From NCBI GenBank assembly GCA_910583965.1, contig CAJUAE010000036.1:1-31910 (forward strand): a stretch of 31,910 nucleotides of DNA, given 5' to 3'. The stretch comes from an uncultured Lachnospiraceae bacterium. GTDB taxonomy: Bacteria > Bacillota > Clostridia > Lachnospirales > Lachnospiraceae. Position numbers and translations under genes: made by a program. The notes below the pieces were generated by a model, which did not search any database, had not been told where the DNA came from, and saw only the letters and a program-made list of their open reading frames with translations. Of this stretch, positions 9,568-17,046 are shown piece by piece. Every line of letters starts with the position of its first letter. The first letter of the stretch is position 1.

Positions 9568-9796
9568 ATAATTCCTCCCATTCTTTAATATACTCACAGC
9601 CAATAAAATTACCGCGAGTATCACGCCACCCACAACCACAAAGCACATGCGGATGTGCGCATTATTATATTGAGTGGTCAATTTTTTGACCGCCAGTATA
9701 AATAGTCTCCAGCAACGGTATCTGTTTAAAAATCAGTCTAAAATGAATCGTATAAAGCATCTGAATTCTTTCAGACTGTATCTATTATTATAAAAT

Positions 9797-10915
9797 CTAA
9801 GTTTTTGATGGCATTATTTGGTTCCATGGAGCAGCCTTATTTTTTATAGATGCATTTGAAACCTCAAATACCTTGTTAATCTCAAACCGATTATTTACAA
9901 ACTCCTCCAATCCAGTGCAAGTGATAATTGTCTGAATATCACCGATACTATTAAGTAAATAATTCTGTCGGCTGCTATCAAGTTCTGACAATACATCATC
10001 TAGTAGCAAAAGTGGGACGTCCTTTGTTATTTTTTTCACAAGTTCTATCTCCGCCAACTTCAAAGATAATGCTGCTGTTCGTTGTTGCCCTTGCGAACCA
10101 AACTTTCTGATATCAACTTTTCCTACAAGAAAAGAAAAATCATCCCTATGTGGACCCACAGATGTTTGTTTTAATCGAATATCTCTCTCCTGCGACTTTT
10201 GTAATTTTTCCTCAAAAAGTTCTGCTGACACATCTGGTTCATAAACAATCTTAAGCTCCTCTTTTCCACCGGAAAGCTTTTGGTGAATTTCATAGATAAT
10301 CTCATTTAATTGGCTGATAAAACACATTCTCTGTTCAATCATCTTCTGACCAAAAGACACCAACTGAGAATCCCACACAAAAAGTGTATCTTTCAAACTT
10401 GGATTTGTATAGAGATCTTTTAAAAGTCTATTTCTCTGATTCACACTTTTATTATAATGATTTAAATTATGCAGGTACACATGGTCAAGCTGACAAAGCT
10501 CCATATCTACAAAACGCCGTCGTTCAGACGGACCGTTTTTAATGATAGACAAATCCTCTGGTGAGAAAAACACTACATTTAACAGTCCCAGCAAGTCGGC
10601 TGCTTTTTTAATTTTTTGTCCATTAATGGCAATCCCTTTTGATTTATTTTTTCTCAGATGCATATCAACGCGGTTTTCTAGCCCATCTTTTATCACATAA
10701 GTCCGAATATGTGCCTCCTGTGAGGTAAAATTTATCATATCCTTATCTTTGCTTCCCTTGTGGGACTTGGTGGTAGCAGACAGATAGACCGCCTCTAAAA
10801 TATTGGTCTTTCCCTGTGCATTATCCCCATATAAAATATTGGTTCCGCTGTCAAACTGCATTGAAAGCGTCTCATAATTTCTAAAATTTTCAAGCTCTAG
10901 CGATTGGATAATCAT
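9797..10915 (-). CDS. recF: DNA replication and repair protein RecF
   Basis: This SMC-like ATPase helps load RecA at gaps and assists fork recovery. The 372-residue protein has Walker A GDNAQGKT at the N-terminus, an ABC-type signature region around KFGSQGQQRTAALSLKLAE, and Walker B LLLLDDVLSELD, all in the expected order and at normal length. The ATG at 10915 lies 5 bases after the yaaA stop, so the two genes are translationally close. The order dnaN-yaaA-recF-gyrB is the standard Firmicutes arrangement. Confidence 0.97.
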   Translation of the reverse strand: MIIQSLELENFRNYETLSMQFDSGTNILYGDNAQGKTNILEAVYLSATTKSHKGSKDKDMINFTSQEAHIRTYVIKDGLENRVDMHLRKNKSKGIAINGQKIKKAADLLGLLNVVFFSPEDLSIIKNGPSERRRFVDMELCQLDHVYLHNLNHYNKSVNQRNRLLKDLYTNPSLKDTLFVWDSQLVSFGQKMIEQRMCFISQLNEIIYEIHQKLSGGKEELKIVYEPDVSAELFEEKLQKSQERDIRLKQTSVGPHRDDFSFLVGKVDIRKFGSQGQQRTAALSLKLAEIELVKKITKDVPLLLLDDVLSELDSSRQNYLLNSIGDIQTIITCTGLEEFVNNRFEINKVFEVSNASIKNKAAPWNQIMPSKT

Positions 10916-10920
10916 ATCAT

Positions 10921-11136
10921 TCAGCCTTTCGAGCGAATGACAAAGTGATTTCCTTCAAAACACACTTTGTCGTTATCAATTAATTTTTTTCCACGTTGTG
11001 TTTCTATTTGACCATTTACCTGCACCTGTCCATTCTGAATAACAAACTTGGCCTCCACGCCAGATTCGACAAGACCTGCAAGTTTTAGCGCCTGTCCAAG
11101 CTTAATAAAATCGTCTTTTATTTTCACTTCATTCAT
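10921..11136 (-). CDS. yaaA: S4-domain RNA-binding protein YaaA
   Basis: The protein is a small 71-residue S4 RNA-binding domain (FIKLGQALKLAGLVESGVEAK, then VNGQIETQRGKKL). It is the conserved gene between dnaN and recF in Firmicutes; family members are linked to ribosome assembly, but the exact role is not established. The start at 11136 is chosen because GGGGGA lies about 5 bases upstream and homologs begin at this point. The open frame extends to 11229 without support. Confidence 0.93.
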   Translation of the reverse strand: MNEVKIKDDFIKLGQALKLAGLVESGVEAKFVIQNGQVQVNGQIETQRGKKLIDNDKVCFEGNHFVIRSKG

Positions 11137-11302
11137 AAAAATCCCCCATGCCGCCTTTGACGGCTCAAATGGATATGAACACAAAATGCAAATATGTTCA
11201 TTTCCAAGCAATAAAACAAGTAACTGCACAGATAAAACGTCACAAGAATCTAATACCTTGCAGTTTGCGATGTTGCAAGTTTAATGTCTGCGAGGTTGTT
11301 AA
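11137..11302 (-). other. dnaN-yaaA spacer with small hairpins
   Basis: The 166-bp leader ahead of yaaA holds several short perfect stems. One is cttgca/tgcaag (11257-11262 with 11274-11279). Another is a 7-bp atgaaca/tgttcat stem around 11175-11203. No run of T follows them, so they are not clear terminators. They could tune yaaA-recF expression relative to dnaN; nothing more can be supported. Confidence 0.4.
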
Positions 11303-12412
11303 TTATTTGACAGAACTAAATGTCACTGGCAAAATCAGATAAGTATATGTTTCCTCCTCATCTTTGATAAAACAAGGCGCTTTTGAATTGAGAAGTTTTA
11401 ATTCTATCTGTTCGTTTTCAATTACTTTCAATGCATCAATCAAAAACTTGGGGTCAAAACCAATCATCAGATCCTTTCCTGTCTTAGTAATATCAATCTC
11501 CTCATTTAAACTTCCAATGACCGAATTCATTTTCAGTTCCATTACATCATCTAAAATATTTAAAATAATTGGTTTTTTATCGCCTTCCTTTACCAGAAGG
11601 GTAGAACGGTCAATACAATTTTGAAATTCTTTTTTGTTGACTGTAACTTTTGTCTCATAATCCGCAGAAAGAATATTGTCAATTTTTAGATAATCTCCCT
11701 CAATCAATCGAGAAACAACAGTAGTACTGTCAAACTCAAATAAAATATGCTTATTTGTAAAGAAAATGTTGACTTCTTTTTCCGTGTCTCCTGGCAAAAT
11801 CTTACTAATCTCACTTAATGTCTTACCTGGTACAATCACTTTTTTGGCTGGATAAGAATTTTTTAAATGAATACGGCGCAAAGAAATCCGCAGACCATCA
11901 GAGGAAACTACTTTTAAGATATCCTCCTGAATCTCAAATAGTTCGCCTGTAAGAATTTTGTTGGTAAAGTTATCAGCAATCGAAAAAATAGTCTGTCGAA
12001 TCACTTCTTTTAAGGTAAACTGTGACACAGAGATAGATTCTGACCGGTCAATCTGTGGAAGACCAGAGAAATCTTCTCCTGCTTTTCCCACAATATTAAA
12101 TTTTGCTTTCTCACAAGTAATTGTTGCTTTGTAGGAAGCATCTGTTGTGATGGTTACATCATTGTCAGGAAGTTTTCTTACCATTTCGAGAAGTATTTTC
12201 GCATCCAATGCAATGATGCCTTTCTCTATAATTTCACCTTCTATAATTGTTTCAATTCCAAGTTCCATATCATTTGCAGTAAGTTTAATTTCACCCTTTG
12301 TCGCATCAATAAGGATACACTCAAGTATTGTCATTGTTGTCTTACTGGGTACAGCCTTAGAAACAGTGTTCACACCCGTTAAGAGGTTTGATTTAGAACA
12401 AATAATTTTCAT
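11303..12412 (-). CDS. dnaN: DNA polymerase III beta subunit (sliding clamp)
   Basis: This is the ring-shaped processivity clamp that holds DNA polymerase III and many repair proteins on DNA. The 369-residue protein starts MKIICSKSNLLTGVNTVSKAVPSKTTMTILECILI and runs through the three clamp repeats to the usual C-terminal LPVTFSS. The start at 12412 is chosen because AAGGGAG lies 8 bases upstream and homologs start here; the longer open frame to 12568 is leader sequence. A perfect DnaA box covers the first base of the start codon, so DnaA binding and dnaN expression may be coupled. It is the second gene of the replication operon. Confidence 0.97.
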   Translation of the reverse strand: MKIICSKSNLLTGVNTVSKAVPSKTTMTILECILIDATKGEIKLTANDMELGIETIIEGEIIEKGIIALDAKILLEMVRKLPDNDVTITTDASYKATITCEKAKFNIVGKAGEDFSGLPQIDRSESISVSQFTLKEVIRQTIFSIADNFTNKILTGELFEIQEDILKVVSSDGLRISLRRIHLKNSYPAKKVIVPGKTLSEISKILPGDTEKEVNIFFTNKHILFEFDSTTVVSRLIEGDYLKIDNILSADYETKVTVNKKEFQNCIDRSTLLVKEGDKKPIILNILDDVMELKMNSVIGSLNEEIDITKTGKDLMIGFDPKFLIDALKVIENEQIELKLLNSKAPCFIKDEEETYTYLILPVTFSSVK

Positions 12413-12420
12413 GTGGATAA
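12412..12420 (-). promoter_or_regulatory. Perfect DnaA box overlapping the dnaN start codon
   Basis: TTATCCACA on the minus strand; its last base is the A of the dnaN ATG, and the box fills the spacer between ribosome-binding site and start. Confidence 0.75.
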
Positions 12421-12496
12421 CTCCCTTCGCTGTAAATATGGCAGAAACAAAAAAATTGTTACTGCAAAAAATATAAATAAAATAAATATAAATCCG

Positions 12497-12511
12497 TAGT
12501 AATAGTAATAA
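12497..12511 (-). promoter_or_regulatory. DnaA-trio-like repeat
   Basis: Five consecutive trinucleotides (minus strand TTA TTA CTA TTA CTA) lie three bases past the paired DnaA boxes and just before the AT-rich tract. The complementary strand therefore reads 3'-(A/G)AT-5' five times, which fits the published DnaA-trio consensus. Confidence 0.65.
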
Positions 12512-12523
12512 GCATAGTGGATA

Positions 12524-12532
12524 TGTGGATAA
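12524..12532 (-). promoter_or_regulatory. Perfect DnaA box next to the trio tract
   Basis: TTATCCACA on the minus strand. It abuts a degenerate box (12516-12524, two end mismatches) that faces the trio tract, resembling the paired boxes that load the DnaA filament. Confidence 0.8.
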
Positions 12533-12576
12533 CCCCGATTTGGGGCTAAAATACAAGAAAATTGTCAAAATAATCC

Positions 12577-12585
12577 TGTGGATAA
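12577..12585 (-). promoter_or_regulatory. Perfect DnaA box
   Basis: TTATCCACA on the minus strand, 44 bases upstream of the trio-proximal box, in the same orientation. Confidence 0.8.
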
Positions 12586-12597
12586 CTTTTGGAATAA

Positions 12598-12625
12598 TTG
12601 TGAATAACTTTAGAGTTATTCACAA
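12598..12625. repeat. Perfect inverted repeat made of two DnaA-like boxes
   Basis: Arms 12598-12609 and 12614-12625 are 12 bp and perfect, with a 4-base centre. Each arm contains TTATTCACA, one base from the DnaA box. It lies just after the dnaA stop. It could be a DnaA-binding pair, a hairpin ending dnaA mRNA without a T-run, or both. Confidence 0.7.
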
Positions 12626-12632
12626 CCGTTTC

Positions 12633-14003
12633 TTAGGAAGGGGACAACTTTTTCTTGATGGTTTCTATTTTGTTGAATAAATCCTCATCTGTTTTGAGTT
12701 TATCCTCAATTTTTTCCACACCATGAATCACTGTGGTATGGTCTTTTTTACCCAAAAGCGATGCAATTGTCTGTAGCGATGTTTCCGTTAAATGACGACA
12801 GAGATACATAATAATCTGTCTGGGAAGAACATACTCAGAATTGCGCTTCTTGGAAGTAATGTCTTCTTTAGAAATATTAAAATGTTCTGCGACAACATTA
12901 ATGATTAGCAATGGAGAAATTTCTCGTGCCTGATCTGGATATATGACATCTTTCAGTGCATCTTCAGCTAAGGCAAGATTTAGCTCTTGCTTGTTGAGAC
13001 GTGCGCTTGCCATTACTTTATTTAAGGCGCCTTCTAGCTCACGGATATTAGATTTAATATTTGTGGCAATATATTGAATAATTTCATCATCAATTTCCTT
13101 GTCGTACATCTCAGCATTCTTGCGTAAGATTGCCATGCGCGTTTCATAGTCCGGCGGTTGAATATCGGCGATCAAGCCCCATTCAAAACGGCTCCGAAAT
13201 CGTTCCTCTAAAGTTTCCATTTCTTTTGGTGGTTTATCGGAGGAGATAATAATCTGTTTTCCAGCAGAATGAAGAACATTGAAGGTGTGGAAAAACTCCT
13301 CCTGCGTTGATTCTTTTCCTATTATAAATTGTACGTCATCTATTAAAAGAACATCTACTGTTCTGTACTTGTCACGTAACTTTGTCATTGCGGCAGCATT
13401 ACCACCTCGAATAGATTCAATTACCTCGTTGGTAAATTGTTCTGAGGTGACGTACAAAACCTTTTTGTTTTGATTTTGCTCCAATACAAAGTGACCAATG
13501 GAGTGCATCAAGTGTGTTTTGCCAAGTCCAGCACCGCCATATAGATATAAAGGGTTGTATGCTTCTCCTGGCGATTCGGCAACCGCCAGTGCAGCGGAGT
13601 GTGCAAATTTATTGTTACTTCCCACAACAAAAGTGTCAAATTTATATTTGTTATTTAAATTGGCAGTTTCATTTATTGTATTATTTTTATTTTTTTTAGA
13701 TTGCCTTGATTTAATTGTATCCCCTTTTTGTTCTGCAATGACATCATCCTCGGCTATAAAAACGACATCATATTCATAATTCATAAGTTCAGAGATTGTT
13801 GCCTTAAAACAGAAGTAATAGTTTTTTTGAATATATTTTAATAAACGTGCCTGCGCGGACGGGATGAGAATAGTCACAATATCATTTTCTACTTTGTAAA
13901 ATTGTAGAGGTTCAACCCAATTATTAAATGAAATTGCTGTTAGGTCATATTCATCTCTAATTATTTCTTTAATTTCATTCCATCTGTCTTTTATCTCGTT
14001 CAT
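12633..14003 (-). CDS. dnaA: Chromosomal replication initiator protein DnaA
   Basis: This AAA+ initiator binds DnaA boxes and melts the origin. The 456-residue protein has domain I (1-85), a short Lys/Asn-rich linker, and an ATPase domain with Walker A GGAGLGKT (156-163) and Walker B VLLIDDVQF (218-226). The C-terminal helix-turn-helix carries the box-recognition signature DHTTVIHGVEKI. All key residues are present and the length is normal. The ATG at 14003 has a GAGGG ribosome-binding site. It is the first gene of the leftward operon and is flanked on both sides by DnaA-box clusters, so autoregulation by DnaA is likely. No convincing promoter was fixed in its 5' region. Confidence 0.98.
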   Translation of the reverse strand: MNEIKDRWNEIKEIIRDEYDLTAISFNNWVEPLQFYKVENDIVTILIPSAQARLLKYIQKNYYFCFKATISELMNYEYDVVFIAEDDVIAEQKGDTIKSRQSKKNKNNTINETANLNNKYKFDTFVVGSNNKFAHSAALAVAESPGEAYNPLYLYGGAGLGKTHLMHSIGHFVLEQNQNKKVLYVTSEQFTNEVIESIRGGNAAAMTKLRDKYRTVDVLLIDDVQFIIGKESTQEEFFHTFNVLHSAGKQIIISSDKPPKEMETLEERFRSRFEWGLIADIQPPDYETRMAILRKNAEMYDKEIDDEIIQYIATNIKSNIRELEGALNKVMASARLNKQELNLALAEDALKDVIYPDQAREISPLLIINVVAEHFNISKEDITSKKRNSEYVLPRQIIMYLCRHLTETSLQTIASLLGKKDHTTVIHGVEKIEDKLKTDEDLFNKIETIKKKLSPS

Positions 14004-14364
14004 GTGATACCCTCTGATTATAAGAAATTGTCATATGCTTATCATAGTTACTATAAAAGAGTTACTTTCATAATAAGGAGGTCATGCGGTCTGAAATGGT
14101 CTAGGCATTACAGGTAGCGCATGATGTTCATTTCCTAAAGTAATCGTCTATGCCGAAAAGTACATTGCTTCAAGTGTGTATGTTTTATATCAACAATCCT
14201 TGATTACAAACTCATACACATTAATAGTAACCTAAATGAGGAAAAAAAGCAAATAAATGTGAAAAAAAATTAAAGTAATTCGCAAAATCCTCAATAGATT
14301 GTTGATAAAGTGGATAACTTTATTCAATGTATATAAAATTTGGTTATATATTCACATAAAAATA

Positions 14365-14390
14365 AGTTATCCACACAAATGTGGATAACT
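14365..14390. repeat. Palindromic pair of perfect DnaA boxes
   Basis: An 11-bp perfect inverted repeat with a 4-base centre; each arm holds one perfect DnaA box, facing each other. Likely the strongest DnaA site of the upstream cluster. Confidence 0.8.
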
Positions 14391-14602
14391 ACGCAAAAAG
14401 TTATAAACATTTTCCACATTGATATTTCCTAATGTTGTGCATATAATTATAAAAGTTTTCTACATTGATTCACAAGATATCCACAAGTTACCCACAACCT
14501 GTGGATATCTTAAAAGTTATGTGGATAATTTAAAATTAGCTGTGGAAAACCTGTGGATATCTTATTTTGTAGATTCATATATGCTTTTTTATGTTATTTT
14601 TC

Positions 14603-14631
14603 TTGACTTCAATATTCTTCTGTTATATAAT
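14603..14631 (+). promoter_or_regulatory. Strong sigma-70-type promoter of rpmH
   Basis: TTGACT (14603-14608), 17-base spacer, TATAAT (14626-14631): a near-consensus promoter pointing into rpmH, directly after the DnaA-box cluster. The leader to the ATG is about 165 bases. Confidence 0.85.
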
Positions 14632-14800
14632 CGTTATGATATTTTCTAATACTTGGAATCGATATTATCTGCGAGAGAAATGCAATTCCTAAATATCGTT
14701 TGCATTACACAGCAGTGTTTTAAACAGATGTCATTTTGTGGATTTTAGCAGTAAATCTTGGACATTTGTGGGGTTAATCAGAGAAGGAGGTGTTTTGAAT

Positions 14801-14935
14801 ATGAAAATGACATATCAGCCAAAAAGAAGACAGAGAAGTAAAGTGCATGGTTTTCGTTCCAGAATGAGCACACCGGGCGGAAGGAAAGTATTAGCTGCTA
14901 GACGTGCTAAGGGAAGAAAAAGATTATCTGCATAA
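14801..14935 (+). CDS. rpmH: 50S ribosomal protein L34
   Basis: This small basic protein of the large ribosomal subunit is 44 residues long and reads MKMTYQPKRRQRSKVHGFR, then MSTPGGRKVLAARRAKGRK, the family signature throughout. The ATG at 14801 is preceded by a strong aaggaggtg site (14784-14792). An open frame upstream to 14738 has no support. It is the first gene of the rightward operon and divergent from dnaA, as in nearly all bacteria with this origin layout. A strong terminator directly follows it. Confidence 0.97.
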   Translation: MKMTYQPKRRQRSKVHGFRSRMSTPGGRKVLAARRAKGRKRLSA

Positions 14936-14940
14936 TTTAT

Positions 14941-14965
14941 AGGTCACAGTATGTGACCTTTTTTT
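14941..14965 (+). terminator. Intrinsic terminator/attenuator between rpmH and rnpA
   Basis: A perfect 8-bp stem aggtcaca/tgtgacct with a 3-base loop is followed by seven T. It starts 5 bases after the rpmH stop and ends 32 bases before rnpA, with no clear promoter between. It therefore probably lowers expression of rnpA-yidD-yidC-jag relative to rpmH. Confidence 0.9.
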
Positions 14966-14997
14966 CTATGCATAAGTTATACTGAATAAGGATTATT

Positions 14998-15336
14998 ATG
15001 AAATTTTCGGAATCATTGAAGAACAGTAGGGATTTTAAAAATGTTTATCATTGCAAAAAAAGTTATGCAAATAAATATTTAGTAATGTATGTGTTAGAAA
15101 ATAAATCCGATCGAAACAAACTTGGGATATCGGTCAGCAAGAAAGTAGGGAACAGTGTTGTCAGACATCATGTTACCAGATTGATTAGAGAAAGTTACCG
15201 ACTGCATGAAGAAATGTTTCAGCGTGGTTTTGATATTGTAGTTGTTGCGCGCGTTAGCGCATCAGATGCAAAGTATGCAGAAATTGAACATGCTTTATTG
15301 CATGTTTCAAAGCTTCATAAGATTCTTACAGAGTAG
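14998..15336 (+). CDS. rnpA: Ribonuclease P protein component
   Basis: This is the protein subunit of RNase P, which helps the RNA subunit cleave tRNA 5' leaders. It is 112 residues and basic. It has the early RDFKNVY segment, LGISVSKKVGNSVVR and the RNR-type helix (RHHVTRLIRESYR), then FDIVVVAR. The usual Asn in the RNR motif is His here. The ATG at 14998 has an AAGGA site. It is followed 13 bases later by yidD. Confidence 0.96.
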   Translation: MKFSESLKNSRDFKNVYHCKKSYANKYLVMYVLENKSDRNKLGISVSKKVGNSVVRHHVTRLIRESYRLHEEMFQRGFDIVVVARVSASDAKYAEIEHALLHVSKLHKILTE

Positions 15337-15349
15337 GATCGTGATTTTT

Positions 15350-15658
15350 ATGAAAAAGCTTTTTATTTGGCTTATTTTATTTTACAGGAAATATCTATCT
15401 CCTATAAAGTCTACAAAATGTCCGTATTTTCCGTCTTGTTCACAGTATGGTCTTGAGGCAGTTGAACGTTATGGTGCATGGAAAGGTGGTCTACTCTGTG
15501 TATGGAGGGTTCTTAGATGCAATCCATTTTCAAGGGGAGGATATGATCCTGTTCCTTCTATTATGTATAGGGATAAGAGTGCTGAGGAGACAGATAAGGA
15601 TTGCAATACTAAGACGCATAGAAAAGAAAAAAACTGGAAGACTTTTTATAAGTTATAA
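15350..15658 (+). CDS. yidD: Membrane protein insertion efficiency factor YidD
   Basis: The protein is 102 residues long. The YidD domain is clear: MKKLFIWLILFYRKYLSP, then CPYFPSCSQYGLEAVERYGAWKGG and RCNPFSRGGYDPVP, including the conserved cysteines. YidD acts at the membrane to aid YidC-dependent insertion. The last 25 or so residues are a charged tail. The ATG at 15350 matches the family start; the GTG at 15341 in the same frame is possible. It is 18 bp before yidC. Confidence 0.95.
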   Translation: MKKLFIWLILFYRKYLSPIKSTKCPYFPSCSQYGLEAVERYGAWKGGLLCVWRVLRCNPFSRGGYDPVPSIMYRDKSAEETDKDCNTKTHRKEKNWKTFYKL

Positions 15659-15676
15659 TTCGTCAGGAGGAGTAAA

Positions 15677-17008
15677 ATGGATTTAATGCTGTTAACGCAG
15701 AATTCAACTCCGATATTTAAGTACATTGTTAAGCTCTTAGGCTTAATTATGAATGGCATTTTCGAGTTTCTGAATTTGATTGGCATTCCAAATATCGGTT
15801 TATCTATTATTTTATTTACAATTGTTATCTATTTGCTTTTGATGCCGCTCACAATTAAGCAACAGCGGTTTTCTAAGCTTTCGGCGCGGATGAATCCTGA
15901 GATACAGGCGATACAAGCAAAGTATAAAGGAAAACAAGATCAGGCATCAATGATGGCAATGAATATGGAGACAAAGGCAGTCTATGCAAAATATGGGGTG
16001 TCTCCCTCAGGAAGCTGTCTTCAATTGTTGATTCAGATGCCTATTTTATTGGCTCTTTATCGCGTGATTTATTCAATGCCAGCCTATGTTACCAAGATTG
16101 GTGAGGCGTTTGGGATTTTAGCAGATAAGATTATGCAGGCTGCAAATGGGGTCGAGGAAGTGCGCGCATTATCTTCAGCAGTTTATTTTACAAAGAATTT
16201 TGATATCAATGTGAGAAATGCGATTATTGATACATTGAATAAGACATCTTCGTTGGATATGGCAATGCTTGCCGATAAATTTGGCCTGTCTGATTTGACA
16301 TACCATGGTAGCTTGATTTTAACAAATGGTTCTGAAAAGGGCTTGATTGATGTATACAATAATTTTCTTGGTTTAAATATTGGCAATTCTCCAATGGATA
16401 CAATGAAGACAGCTTTTGCGGCTGGCAATTATTTACTTCTTGCAGGAGCGGTTGCAATTCCTGTTCTTTCGGCACTTACCCAATGGATCAATTATAAATT
16501 AATGCCGCAACCTACATCTTCAGATGACAAAAAGAAAAAGCAGCAATCTGCAAATGACACAGCAGAAGCAATGCAACAATCCATGAAAATGATGAATACA
16601 TTAATGCCAATTATGTCAGCATGGTTTTGTTTGACGTTGCCAGCAGGTATGGGACTTTACTGGGTAATAGGTGCTGTAGTGCGAAGTATTCAGCAGGTTG
16701 CAATCAATAAGCATATCGATAATATGGATATTGATGCAGAGATTGAAAAAAATGTTGAGCAATATAAAGAGAAAATGAGAAAACAGGGAATTGACCCTGC
16801 AAAGCTTCAGGCGGCTGCTAGAACAAACACAAAGAATCTTTCATCTAAAGCTGCTTATCAGAATACAGGAGTAAAACGAGTAGAAAAAACAGAAGAGGAG
16901 AAAGCGGAGGATATCAAAAAGGCTACAGAATATTATAATAAGAATGCAAAGCCAGGTAGTCTTACATCCAAGGCAAATATGGTAAAACAATACAATGAAA
17001 AAAATTAA
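15677..17008 (+). CDS. yidC: Membrane protein insertase YidC/Oxa1
   Basis: This insertase places proteins into the cytoplasmic membrane, alone or with SecYEG. The 443-residue protein has hydrophobic segments at about 17-36, 41-60, 115-136, 252-272 and 310-345. LLMPLTIKQQ follows the second and the conserved ALYRVIYSMP lies in the third. A long loop of roughly 110 residues separates the third and fourth segments, larger than in Bacillus SpoIIIJ. No lipobox is seen at the N-terminus. The C-terminal tail (about 350-443) is cytoplasmic, charged and Lys-rich, a possible ribosome contact. The ATG follows aggaggag. It is operonic with yidD and jag. Confidence 0.96.
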   Translation: MDLMLLTQNSTPIFKYIVKLLGLIMNGIFEFLNLIGIPNIGLSIILFTIVIYLLLMPLTIKQQRFSKLSARMNPEIQAIQAKYKGKQDQASMMAMNMETKAVYAKYGVSPSGSCLQLLIQMPILLALYRVIYSMPAYVTKIGEAFGILADKIMQAANGVEEVRALSSAVYFTKNFDINVRNAIIDTLNKTSSLDMAMLADKFGLSDLTYHGSLILTNGSEKGLIDVYNNFLGLNIGNSPMDTMKTAFAAGNYLLLAGAVAIPVLSALTQWINYKLMPQPTSSDDKKKKQQSANDTAEAMQQSMKMMNTLMPIMSAWFCLTLPAGMGLYWVIGAVVRSIQQVAINKHIDNMDIDAEIEKNVEQYKEKMRKQGIDPAKLQAAARTNTKNLSSKAAYQNTGVKRVEKTEEEKAEDIKKATEYYNKNAKPGSLTSKANMVKQYNEKN

Positions 17009-17046
17009 ATTTTATAGTATTTGGTTAGAAACTGGGGGGAAATCAA

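Larger units (their letters stand above)
12413..12632. other. oriC: oriC part 2: dnaA-dnaN intergenic unwinding region
   Basis: Read on the minus strand from dnaA toward dnaN, this stretch contains, in order: an inverted pair of TTATTCACA boxes, a perfect DnaA box (12577-12585), and a perfect box (12524-12532) abutting a degenerate one (12516-12524). These are followed by TTATTACTATTACTA (12497-12511), a very AT-rich tract (about 12430-12492), and a last perfect box on the dnaN start. Boxes followed by trinucleotide repeats and an AT-rich element is the arrangement of the Bacillus subtilis unwinding system, where DnaA-trios sit next to boxes between dnaA and dnaN. Function is inferred from that match. 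Confidence 0.75.
14004..14800. other. oriC: oriC part 1: dnaA-rpmH intergenic DnaA-box cluster
   Basis: No gene is present. Between 14309 and 14560 lie three perfect TTATCCACA boxes (14367-14375 plus; 14380-14388 and 14520-14528 minus). There are also seven boxes with one mismatch, at 14309, 14410, 14477, 14488, 14500, 14541 and 14552. They include a 10-bp inverted repeat (14476-14485 with 14500-14509) and a 17-bp direct repeat (14496-14512 and 14548-14564). Flanks are AT-rich (14230-14280, 14570-14640). Near 14175-14220 an 8-bp tgtgtatg/catacaca stem lies in the presumed dnaA leader. The divergent dnaA/rpmH setting supports oriC strongly. Confidence 0.9.

Noticed and set aside
12413..12568. 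N-terminal extension of DnaN with hydrophobic residues
   Set aside because: It is the translated AT-rich origin sequence; the ribosome-binding site and family N-terminus place the start at 12412.
14724..14737. Shared string acagatgtcatttt near rpmH and in the mnmE repeat
   Set aside because: The rpmH copy lacks the left TGACA arm, so it is not a fifth palindrome; likely chance.
14738..14800. 21-codon extension of rpmH
   Set aside because: The strong ribosome-binding site at 14784-14792 and the L34 family start fix the ATG at 14801.
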